Below are positions 43,485 through 50,153 of a DNA stretch of 50,153 nucleotides, one piece after another. The translations under genes were made by a program, and so were the position numbers. The notes under the pieces are model-generated. The model was given only the letters and a program-made list of their open reading frames with translations, was not told the DNA's origin and ran no database searches. How positions within the stretch are numbered: position 1 is the first letter of the stretch; every line of letters begins with the position of its first letter. The DNA is taken from the NCBI GenBank assembly GCA_002840835.1, contig PHCQ01000033.1, positions 1 through 50,153 on the forward strand, given 5' to 3'. This stretch comes from Betaproteobacteria bacterium HGW-Betaproteobacteria-16. Lineage in GTDB: Bacteria > Pseudomonadota > Gammaproteobacteria > Burkholderiales > Burkholderiaceae_C.

Positions 43485-44105
43485 ATGCTTCTCCAACGCA
43501 TCCAGCAACAGTTCATTGACAGTGCGGATCTGAAGTACCAATGTGCCCAGTCACTGGCTCCGCTGGTCGAGGCGGCCACCAACGCCGTGCTCGCCAGTGT
43601 GACCGGCGGCGGCAAGGTGCTGGCCTGCGGCAACGGCCCATCGGCCGCCGGGGCCCAGCACTTTGCCGCTAGTTTTGTGGGCCGCTACGACCGCGAAAGG
43701 CCTGAACTGGCCGCGCTTTCACTCTCTGCAGACGCCGCCGTGCTGACAGGCATCGCCAACGATTTCGACGTGCGATCGGTGTACGCCAGGCAGGTTCGTG
43801 CGCTGGGCCAGGGCGGCGATGTGCTGCTGGCGCTCTCCACCACAGGCAATTCGGCCAATCTGCTGGCGGCCGTGGAAGCGGCCCATGAACGGGACATGAC
43901 GGTGGTGGCGCTCACGGGTGCCCGTGGCGGCCGCATGACCCAGTTGCTGCGCGACACCGATGTGCACGTGTGCGTGCCCCACGAACTGCCCGCCCGAATC
44001 CTCGAAGTGCATCACCTGGTGCTGCACTGCATTTGCGACGGTGTGGATGCCCAGCTGCTGGGTCTTCCTGAACCCGTCATCAACGAACTGGAGATCCCTT
44101 CATGA
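43485..44105 (+). CDS. diaA: SIS-domain protein DiaA-like (DnaA initiator-associating)
   Basis: 206 aa from ATG 43485, 28 bp after yraN. One SIS domain about 30-190: GKVLACGNGPSAAGAQHFAASFVGRY, LALSTTGNSANLLAAVEAAHE. The sequence is phosphoheptose-isomerase-like, but the order rsmI, yraN, this gene, dolP matches the E. coli yra cluster where it is DiaA, a DnaA-binding tetramer that helps initiation timing. A sedoheptulose-7-phosphate isomerase (GmhA) role is the alternative. Confidence 0.85.
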   Translation: MLLQRIQQQFIDSADLKYQCAQSLAPLVEAATNAVLASVTGGGKVLACGNGPSAAGAQHFAASFVGRYDRERPELAALSLSADAAVLTGIANDFDVRSVYARQVRALGQGGDVLLALSTTGNSANLLAAVEAAHERDMTVVALTGARGGRMTQLLRDTDVHVCVPHELPARILEVHHLVLHCICDGVDAQLLGLPEPVINELEIPS

Positions 44106-44782
44106 ACATGCCTCTTTCACTTGCCAGGAACCGATTCCTCGCCGCGGCCCTGACCTCGCTCGTGGCCTTGACCGCGCTGTCCGCCTGCACACCCCTGCTG
44201 ATGGGGGGTGCTGCCGTCACGGGCGCCCTCGTGGCCAGTGATCGCCGCACCTCAGGGGCGCAACTGGAAGACCAGGCCATCGAAATCAAGGCAGCGAACC
44301 GCATCAAGGACGAGGTGGGTTCCCGCGCCAGGGCGCTGGTCACCAGCTACAACCGCCGCGTGTTGCTCACCGGCGAAGTGGCCAACGAACGCGACAAGGC
44401 CCTGATTGGCGAAATTGCTTCCCGGGTCGAAAACGTGACCGGGGTACAGAACGAGCTGGAAATCACCAACAGCCCGACCTTGCGTGAACGCGCCGCCGAC
44501 ACCGTGGTGACCGGTCGCGTGAAGGCCGCTTTTGTGGACGTCAAACAGATTCCCGCATCTGCCTTCAAGGTCACCACGGAGCGCGGCACGGTCTACCTCA
44601 TGGGCCGCGTCACCCAGCGCGAATCCGACTACGCCACCCAGGTCGCCCGCAACACCCAGGGCGTGCGCAAGGTGGTGCGCGTGCTGGAAATCATCTCCGA
44701 AGAAGAACTCGCCCGCATCACCCCGCCACCCGCGAAGCCGGGAGCCCCGGCCAGTGGCCCCACCGATTCGAGTGTGAAGTAA
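44102..44782 (+). CDS. dolP: Outer-membrane lipoprotein with two BON domains (DolP-like)
   Basis: 226 aa. A signal peptide with lipobox LSAC (Cys about 29), then two BON domains (about 70-130 and 140-200). E. coli DolP (YraP) is the same architecture and sits next to diaA; it binds anionic phospholipid at division sites and supports outer-membrane integrity. C-terminal Pro/Ala-rich tail of about 20 residues. ATGA overlap with the SIS gene shows coupling. Start at 44102 or 44108. Confidence 0.88.
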   Translation: MNMPLSLARNRFLAAALTSLVALTALSACTPLLMGGAAVTGALVASDRRTSGAQLEDQAIEIKAANRIKDEVGSRARALVTSYNRRVLLTGEVANERDKALIGEIASRVENVTGVQNELEITNSPTLRERAADTVVTGRVKAAFVDVKQIPASAFKVTTERGTVYLMGRVTQRESDYATQVARNTQGVRKVVRVLEIISEEELARITPPPAKPGAPASGPTDSSVK

Positions 44783-44835
44783 GCACAAGGCGCGCTCCTT
44801 GCGTCCTGGCGTCTCCGGAGCGAGATGCCCCCAGT

Positions 44836-44920
44836 CCAGAGATGCCGTGGAACCGGCTCCGCCGGGCCACTGGCATCGCCCCCTTGAGGGGGTGACGCCG
44901 CAGGCGGCGCGGGGGTGGTC
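44836..44920 (-). repeat. 3'-end structured repeat, copy E
   Basis: Reads on the minus strand after the dehydrogenase stop at 44921: outer stem GATGCC (44841-44846)/GGCATC (44872-44877), middle GTGG/CCAC, invariant CCGGC-TCC-GCCGG, then CCCCC/GGGGG and GCCGC hairpins. It lies between this gene and the convergent dolP, so it could also end dolP transcription. Confidence 0.88.
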
Positions 44921-45823
44921 CTACTTCAATCGCTTGATCAGGCTCGACGTGTCGAAGCGGTTGCCACCCATGGCCTGAACGTCGGCGTAGAACTGGTCCA
45001 CCAGTGCCGTTACCGGCAGGCGCGCACCGTTGCGCTTGGCTTCGTCCAGCACCAGCCCCAGGTCCTTGCGCATCCAGTCGACGGCAAAGCCAAAGTCGAA
45101 CTTGTCGGCCACCATGGTCTTGCCCCGGTTGTCCAGTTGCCAGCTCTGTGCGGCACCTTTGCCGATCACGTCGAGCACCTGGTTCATGTCCAGACCCGCC
45201 TTCTGTCCGAACGCGATGGCTTCCGACAGGCCTTGAACCAACCCGGCGATGCAGATCTGGTTGACCATCTTGGTGAGCTGGCCAGCACCGGTATCACCCA
45301 TGAGGGTGAACGCACGTGAGAAAGCCATGGCCACGGGCTTGACCGCTTCAAACGCAGCCGCGTCGCCCCCACACATGACCGTGAGCAGGCCATTCACGGC
45401 ACCCGCCTGACCGCCGGAGACAGGGGCGTCGACAAACGACAGGCCCAGCACCTTGGCGGCCTGGTACAACTCTCGCGCCACATCGGCCGAAGCCGTGGTG
45501 TGGTCCACAAAGATCGCGCCCGCCGTCATGCCGGCAAAGGCGCCATCAGCGCCCAGCGTGATCGCTCGCAAGTCATCGTCGTTGCCCACACAGGCAAACA
45601 CGATGTCGGCACCCTGCGCCGCTTCCCGTGGCGTGGGTTTGTGCGCCCCACCAAACTCGGCCACCCAGGCCACCGCCTTGGCGCTCGACCGGTTGTACAC
45701 CGTCACGGCATGCCCGGCGCGCGCCAGATGCCCCGCCATCGGATACCCCATGACCCCCAGGCCAATGAAGGCCACCTTGCGGGCAGGCGTGGATTCGTAG
45801 GTGCGTTCAGCGATGTTGCTCAT
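44921..45823 (-). CDS. 3-hydroxyisobutyrate dehydrogenase family NAD(P)-dependent oxidoreductase
   Basis: 300 aa. Rossmann GLGVMGYPMAGHL (21-33), substrate motif DAPVSGGQAGAVNG (132-145), catalytic Lys185 in GAGQLTKMVNQ. The beta-hydroxyacid dehydrogenase family includes 3-hydroxyisobutyrate dehydrogenase (valine breakdown) and tartronate semialdehyde reductase; the substrate is not decided. No valine-catabolism genes are next to it. Apparently monocistronic between repeat copies E and F. Confidence 0.92.
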   Translation of the reverse strand: MSNIAERTYESTPARKVAFIGLGVMGYPMAGHLARAGHAVTVYNRSSAKAVAWVAEFGGAHKPTPREAAQGADIVFACVGNDDDLRAITLGADGAFAGMTAGAIFVDHTTASADVARELYQAAKVLGLSFVDAPVSGGQAGAVNGLLTVMCGGDAAAFEAVKPVAMAFSRAFTLMGDTGAGQLTKMVNQICIAGLVQGLSEAIAFGQKAGLDMNQVLDVIGKGAAQSWQLDNRGKTMVADKFDFGFAVDWMRKDLGLVLDEAKRNGARLPVTALVDQFYADVQAMGGNRFDTSSLIKRLK

Positions 45824-45943
45824 GGTGCAGTGCTTTCAAATCAGGGATGGCGAAGGATCTGTCTTTCGACAGGTCTTAAAGGAGGCCAGAAATGTCGCAC
45901 GAATCCCGCAGGAGAGGATGATTCCGGCGCGAAATGCCCCTGT

Positions 45944-46030
45944 CCAGAGATACCGAGGATCCGGCTCCGCCGGTCCAAGGTATCGCCCCCTTGAGGGGGT
46001 GACGCGCCTTCGGCGCGGCGCGGGGGTGGG
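45944..46030 (-). repeat. 3'-end structured repeat, copy F (after pilU)
   Basis: Directly after the pilU stop. Outer stem GATACC (45949-45954)/GGTATC (45979-45984), CCGGC-TCC-GCCGG core, CCCCC/GGGGG hairpin and a GCGCC-TTC-GGCGC hairpin. The middle stem is weaker than in other copies. Confidence 0.85.
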
Positions 46031-47167
46031 TCAAATAATGGTCATGTGCTCAGTCCCCGCCGCCAAGTCGGTCGTCTTGGCGCGCTGGCTGTTGAGCTTG
46101 ATCTGCAGGCGCAGGTCGTTGAGCGAGTCGGCGTTGCGCAGCGCATCTTCCAGCGTGATGAGGTGGGCCTCGAAGGCATTGAACAGCGACTGGTCGAAGG
46201 TCTGCATGCCCATCTGGGTGCTCTTCTTCATGATTTCCTTGATCTCGGCGACTTCGCCCTTGAAGATCAGATCGGAGATCAGCGGCGAGTTCAGCATGAT
46301 TTCGACCGCCGCATGCCGGCCCTTGCTGTCCTGCCGGGGCACCAGACGCTGCGAAATCAGGGCGCGAAGGTTGAGAGACAAGTCCATCAGCAACTGGGGC
46401 CGCCGCTCTTCAGGGAAGAAGTTGATGATCCGGTCCAGCGCCTGGTTGGCGCTGTTGGCGTGCAGGGTGGCCAGGCAGAGGTGACCGGTTTCGGAGAACT
46501 GGATTGCATGTTCCATGGTCTCGCGATCGCGGATCTCACCCATCAGAATCACATCAGGGGCCTGGCGCAGCGTGTTTTTCAGTGCCGCCTCCCAGCTGTC
46601 GGTGTCCAGCCCCACCTCGCGCTGGGTGATCACGCAGTTCTTGTGCGGGTGCACAAATTCCACTGGGTCTTCAATGGTGATGATGTGCCCGAAGGTGTGC
46701 TCGTTGCGCCAGTCCACCATGGCCGCCAGCGAGGTGGATTTGCCGGAGCCGGTGGCACCCACCAGGATGCACAGGCCTCGCTTGGACAGTGCCACGTCCT
46801 TGAGCACCTGCGGCAGGCCCAGCGTGTCGATGGTGGGCAGCACGGCGGGAATGGTCCGCAGCACCATGCCGACCTTGCCCTGCTGAATGAAGGCACTGAC
46901 ACGGAAGCGGCCAATGGAAGGGGGCGAGATCGCGAAGTTGCACTCCTTGGTGCGCTCGAATTCGGCCGCCTGCTTGTCGTTCATGATGGCGCGGGCCAGC
47001 GCGAGCGTGTGCGTGGCGTTCAGAGGCTGTGGCGACACCTTCACCACTTTGCCGTCGATCTTGATCGCGGGCGGAAAGTCGGCGGTGATGAACAGGTCAC
47101 TGCCCGTGCGGCTGACCATCAGACGCAGCAAGTCGTTGATGAATTTTGATGCCTGATCGCGTTCCAT
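46031..47167 (-). CDS. pilU: Type IV pilus retraction ATPase PilU
   Basis: 378 aa. PilT/VirB11-type ATPase: Walker A GATGSGKS (137-144), ASP-box/Walker B APDVILMGEIRDRETMEHAI, His-box ATLHANSANQALDRII. The N-terminal PAS-like domain and overall length match PilU; residue patterns (SDLFITADFPPAIKI, LRTIPAVLPTIDTLGLP) differ from PilT downstream in the expected way. It assists PilT in pilus retraction, twitching and DNA uptake. PilT lies 243 bp upstream on the same strand, with repeat copy G between. Confidence 0.95.
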   Translation of the reverse strand: MERDQASKFINDLLRLMVSRTGSDLFITADFPPAIKIDGKVVKVSPQPLNATHTLALARAIMNDKQAAEFERTKECNFAISPPSIGRFRVSAFIQQGKVGMVLRTIPAVLPTIDTLGLPQVLKDVALSKRGLCILVGATGSGKSTSLAAMVDWRNEHTFGHIITIEDPVEFVHPHKNCVITQREVGLDTDSWEAALKNTLRQAPDVILMGEIRDRETMEHAIQFSETGHLCLATLHANSANQALDRIINFFPEERRPQLLMDLSLNLRALISQRLVPRQDSKGRHAAVEIMLNSPLISDLIFKGEVAEIKEIMKKSTQMGMQTFDQSLFNAFEAHLITLEDALRNADSLNDLRLQIKLNSQRAKTTDLAAGTEHMTII

Positions 47168-47231
47168 GAGATCTACCTTCTTGTGTACCGACAGTTCAAT
47201 TCGCTACGTGCGCGCGGCGGTGTCCAATCGA

Positions 47232-47410
47232 GAGCGCGGAGGAACCGGCTTTGCCGGGCCTCTCGCGCTGCCTTCTTGAGGGGCAGCGACCCGCGCAGCG
47301 GTGGAGCGTGGGGGCAGAGGACCGGCCGCAGCGCAGGGCCGCCCCAAGCAAGGCCAGCCCCCTCGGGGGGCAGCGACCCGCGCAGCGGTGGAGCGTGGGG
47401 GTTGACATCT
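47232..47410 (-). repeat. 3'-end structured repeat, copy G, partly duplicated (pilT-pilU gap)
   Basis: Directly after the pilT stop. Core module: outer stem AGCGCG (47233-47238)/CGCGCT (47264-47269), middle GAGG/CCTC, CCGGC-TTT-GCCGG. The distal hairpin part is present twice as an identical 34-bp stretch (47281-47314 and 47368-47401), with a 53-bp spacer. Confidence 0.88.
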
Positions 47411-48454
47411 CTAGCCGGGGAAATTTTCAGGGATCTTGGCCTTGCTGCGCGCTTCCGCCGGACTGATCACATTGCGGCGCACCAGGTCAGAAAGGTTCTG
47501 GTCCAGCGTCTGCATGCCCACGCTGTTGCCGGTCTGGATGGCCGAATACATCTGCGCCACCTTGGCTTCACGGATCAGGTTGCGGATGGCGCTGGTGCCG
47601 AGCATGATCTCGTGCGCTGCCACGCGACCGGAGCCGTCCTTGGTCTTGCAAAGGGTTTGCGAGATCACGGCCACCAGCGATTCCGACAACATGGCGCGAA
47701 CCATGTCCTTCTCTTCAGCCGGGAACACGTCGATGATCCGGTCGATGGTCTTGGCCGCGCTGGAGGTGTGCAGCGTGCCGAACACGAGGTGCCCGGTTTC
47801 TGCCGCCGTCATGGCCAGGCGAATGGTCTCCAGGTCGCGCATTTCACCCACCAGAATGGCGTCGGGATCTTCCCGCAGCGCCGAGCGAAGGGCGTTGGCA
47901 AAACTCAGTGTATGCGGACCCACTTCGCGCTGGTTGATCAGGCACTTCTTGGAGTCGTGCACAAATTCCACCGGATCTTCCACCGTGAGGATGTGACCGT
48001 ACTCGGTTTCGTTCAGGTGGTTGACCATGCCCGCCAGCGTGGTCGACTTGCCTGAACCGGTGGGGCCGGTCACCAGCACCAGACCGCGCGGGCGCAAGGC
48101 GAGGTCACCAAAAATCTTCGGCGCGTTGAGCTGCTCCAGCGTCAGGATCTTGCTGGGAATGGTCCGGAAAACCGCACCCGCACCGCGGTTGTGGTTGAAG
48201 GCGTTCACCCGGAAGCGCGCCAGGCCTTCGATCTCGAACGAGAAGTCGCACTCAAGGAATTCCTCGTACTGCTTGCGCTGGCTGTCGTTCATGATGTCGT
48301 ACACCATGCTGTGGACCTGCTTGTGGTCCAGTGGCTCGACGTTGATGCGTCGCACGTCGCCATTGACCCGTATCATGGGCGGCAGACCGGCCGAGAGGTG
48401 AAGATCGGATGCTTTGTTCTTGACGCTGAAGGCAAGCAGTTGGGTGATATCCAT
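47411..48454 (-). CDS. pilT: Type IV pilus twitching motility ATPase PilT
   Basis: 347 aa. ASDLHLSAGLPPMIRVNGDVRRI, Walker A GPTGSGKST (130-138), Walker B DPDAILVGEMRDLETIRLAM, His-box GTLHTSSAAKTIDRIIDVF and the C-terminal AIRNLIREAKVAQMYSAIQTG (the AIRNLIRE retraction motif). A hexameric ATPase that depolymerises type IV pili. Divergent from yggS with a 38-bp gap, as in many gammaproteobacteria and betaproteobacteria. Confidence 0.97.
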   Translation of the reverse strand: MDITQLLAFSVKNKASDLHLSAGLPPMIRVNGDVRRINVEPLDHKQVHSMVYDIMNDSQRKQYEEFLECDFSFEIEGLARFRVNAFNHNRGAGAVFRTIPSKILTLEQLNAPKIFGDLALRPRGLVLVTGPTGSGKSTTLAGMVNHLNETEYGHILTVEDPVEFVHDSKKCLINQREVGPHTLSFANALRSALREDPDAILVGEMRDLETIRLAMTAAETGHLVFGTLHTSSAAKTIDRIIDVFPAEEKDMVRAMLSESLVAVISQTLCKTKDGSGRVAAHEIMLGTSAIRNLIREAKVAQMYSAIQTGNSVGMQTLDQNLSDLVRRNVISPAEARSKAKIPENFPG

Positions 48455-48492
48455 CCCGGGGTCCCGTGCTGTGGTGGTATTGACGACGGATT

Positions 48493-49206
48493 ATGACGAC
48501 GATTGAAGCCAATCTCCAACAGGTTCGAGAGCGGATTGCACGCTCATGCCAACAGGCAGGGCGTGATGCGAAGGGCGTCACACTGCTGGCGGTGTCCAAG
48601 ACTTTCGATGCGAACGCCGTTCGTCAGGCACAGGCTGCCGGTCAGCGCGTTTTTGGCGAAAACTACGTGCAAGAGGGGGTCGAAAAGATCCAGCTTCTCC
48701 GTTCGGAAGACCCAACGAACCCTTTGGAGTGGCATTGCATCGGACCGTTGCAAAGCAACAAATCCCGGCTCGTGGCCGAGCATTTTGACTGGGTGCAGTC
48801 GGTCGACCGGCTCAAAATTGCGCAGCGGCTGAGCGAACAGCGCCCCGATGGCCTGCCCCCCTTGCAGGTCTGCCTCCAGGTGAACGTGGACGGCGGCGCC
48901 AACAAGTCAGGGGTGGCGCCTGAAGAACTGCTGGCGCTGGCGCAAGCGGTCGCCCCATTGCCCAGGATCCGCTTGCGCGGGCTCATGAGCGTGCCGGAAC
49001 CTGTCGATGGCTTTGAAGCCCAGCGGGCCGTGTTTCTGCGGGTGAAGGGCTTGTTCGACGACCTCAACGCCCGTGGATTTGCGTTGGACACGCTCTCGCT
49101 GGGCATGAGCGACGACCTCGACGCTGCGGTGGCGGCCGGCTCGACCATGGTGCGGGTGGGGCGGGCGATTTTCGGGAGTCGGCCCGCCCGGGCCACTGGC
49201 GACTGA
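48493..49206 (+). CDS. yggS: YggS/PLPBP-family pyridoxal-phosphate homeostasis protein
   Basis: 237 aa. PLP Lys36 in LLAVSKTFDANAVRQA; FGENYVQEGVEKI, WHCIGPLQSNKSRLV, LQVNVDGGANKSGV and SLGMSDDLDAAVAAGSTMVRVGRAIFG are diagnostic. It binds PLP without catalysis of its own and maintains B6 and amino/keto-acid balance. Divergent from pilT. Confidence 0.96.
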   Translation: MTTIEANLQQVRERIARSCQQAGRDAKGVTLLAVSKTFDANAVRQAQAAGQRVFGENYVQEGVEKIQLLRSEDPTNPLEWHCIGPLQSNKSRLVAEHFDWVQSVDRLKIAQRLSEQRPDGLPPLQVCLQVNVDGGANKSGVAPEELLALAQAVAPLPRIRLRGLMSVPEPVDGFEAQRAVFLRVKGLFDDLNARGFALDTLSLGMSDDLDAAVAAGSTMVRVGRAIFGSRPARATGD

Positions 49207-49221
49207 TCGGCCGCCGCAGAC

Positions 49222-49779
49222 TCATTTCGTCGGCATGGGCATCGGCTTGATGCTGCCGCAGTCCTTGGAAAGCCACTTGCCCTGACCGTCGATGGTGACG
49301 TTCTGCGGCTTGCCGTCCTGCACCGACTTCATCACCATTTTCATGGTGTAGGCCGTGTCGCCAGAGAAGGTGTAGGTGCCTTCACCGGTGGAGGGCGGGT
49401 TCTTGCAGACGAAGTTCATCTTCATGGCACTGGCACTGCGCGAGGTGATGGTGGTCGTGCAGTCGCCTTCGGTCTGGGTGGGCATTTCCTGGCGGGCAGC
49501 CATTTCTGGCGTGATGCACACCTTCATGGACATGCCGCCACCCGCGCCCGCAGAGATGTTGACGCCCTGCTTGGCCATCATGTCTTCCATCATCTTGCGC
49601 TGCTCGGGCGGCATGGAGGCCATCTGCTTCTGCATCTGCGCCATGGCGGCGTCCATTTCCGGGTTGCCTCCCATCTTGCTGTTGATTTCCCACAGACCGG
49701 GGCGTGTGCTCTGGGCGTGGGCGCTCAAGGCGGACGCGGTGAGGGTGGCAATGCAGAGGACTTGCAGGGACTTGCGCAT
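49222..49779 (-). CDS. DUF3617 periplasmic protein
   Basis: 185 aa with a signal peptide (about 1-22, cleavage ALSAHAQ). RPGLWEINSKMGG, a Met/Gln-rich helix (about 40-75), VCITPEMAARQE, and pairs of Cys (about 88, 108, 125 and 173) fit DUF3617, which has no known function. Start ATG 49779 is chosen from the signal peptide; the longer frame to 50007 overlaps the Lrp gene. Confidence 0.87.
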   Translation of the reverse strand: MRKSLQVLCIATLTASALSAHAQSTRPGLWEINSKMGGNPEMDAAMAQMQKQMASMPPEQRKMMEDMMAKQGVNISAGAGGGMSMKVCITPEMAARQEMPTQTEGDCTTTITSRSASAMKMNFVCKNPPSTGEGTYTFSGDTAYTMKMVMKSVQDGKPQNVTIDGQGKWLSKDCGSIKPMPMPTK

Positions 49780-49835
49780 GAAGAAGACTCCGTTGAGGTT
49801 GAACTGAAACCATTTTCCCCGTGCGGGCGTCGTTG

Positions 49836-50153
49836 TCAAACACACAACTGGGTGGTGTTTTTCACTTCCTCCATCACGGCGTAGGTGCGGGTCTCGCGCA
49901 CGCCGGGCAGTTGCCACAGCACTTTGCCGGCGAAGTCGCGGTAGGCCGACATGTCGGCCATGCGGGTCTTGAGCAGGTAATCGAACCCGCCGGCCACCAT
50001 GTGGCACTCCATGATCTCGTCGCGCACCTGCACCGCTGCCTTGAACTGGTCGAACACGTTTGGCGTCGTCCGGTCCAGCAACACTTCCACGAACACCATC
50101 ATGCCCAGCCCGAGCTTGAGCGGATTGAGGCGGGCCTCGTAGCCCAGGATGTA
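49836..50153 (-). CDS. Lrp/AsnC-family regulator (C-terminal part)
   Basis: The frame is open to the right window edge (105 codons seen); the N-terminal HTH is missing. Visible is the RAM/AsnC effector domain: YEARLNPLKLGLGMMVFVEVLLD, DEIMECHMVAGGFDYLLKTRMADMSAYRDF and LPGVRETRTYAVMEEVKNT. Lrp-like regulators respond to amino acids and form octamers; the target is unknown. Confidence 0.93.
   Translation of the reverse strand, partial: YILGYEARLNPLKLGLGMMVFVEVLLDRTTPNVFDQFKAAVQVRDEIMECHMVAGGFDYLLKTRMADMSAYRDFAGKVLWQLPGVRETRTYAVMEEVKNTTQLCV

Overview
The window reads as chromosomal DNA of a GC-rich betaproteobacterium, most likely a Burkholderiales/Comamonadaceae member (Hydrogenophaga-like). 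This is inferred from gene content: three orphan Bug-type periplasmic binding proteins, the pilT/pilU pair next to yggS, the rsmI-yraN-diaA-dolP cluster, and dense short intergenic repeats. No rRNA, tRNA, CRISPR array, integrase or transposase gene is visible. About 44 protein genes are supported, with partial genes at both edges.

Layout. 1-5 kb: a minus-strand catabolic group (ornithine cyclodeaminase-like fragment, type I sulfatase, two Bug receptors) facing a divergent MarR regulator, with a 275-bp foldback element in the divergent gap. 5-6.6 kb: a Cache-type chemoreceptor. 6.7-11.5 kb: a candidate S-adenosylmethionine-type riboswitch, a 33-codon leader ORF, a BCCT transporter, a cNMP/CBS/DUF294 protein and a DnaQ-like exonuclease. 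11.6-16.1 kb: membrane proteins (MarC, SLC13-type permease with TrkA-C domains, MgtE). 16.3-18.9 kb: an orphan hybrid-free PAS sensor kinase. 18.9-22.7 kb: an autoregulated TetR-HlyD-permease-ATPase exporter operon with all junctions overlapping. 22.7-25.3 kb: GntP permease coupled to a patatin. 25.6 kb: a stand-alone BLUF photoreceptor. 26-30 kb: amidase and a third Bug receptor, divergent from a LysR gene. 30-31.8 kb: RidA and a D-amino-acid-dehydrogenase-like flavoprotein joined by a triplicated 66-bp repeat. 31.9-37.8 kb: DinG helicase, CopD-like and LysE proteins, isochorismatase-like hydrolase, DUF457 membrane protein, Tat-exported intradiol dioxygenase. 37.8-42 kb: Pat-type acyl-CoA synthetase/acetyltransferase fusion, DUF502 and a small membrane protein. 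42-44.8 kb: rsmI, yraN, diaA, dolP. 44.9-50.2 kb: 3-hydroxyisobutyrate dehydrogenase family, pilU, pilT, yggS, DUF3617 protein, Lrp/AsnC fragment.

The most interesting non-coding signal is a roughly 85-110 bp repeat found at seven loci. Every copy sits directly after a stop codon in the same orientation relative to that gene. Its outer stem changes sequence between copies but stays base-paired, which argues for a selected 3'-UTR RNA structure. A second signal is the in-frame 66-bp triplication between ridA and the flavoprotein gene; each unit carries its own Shine-Dalgarno-like stretch and start codon, and the whole keeps both neighbours translationally overlapped.
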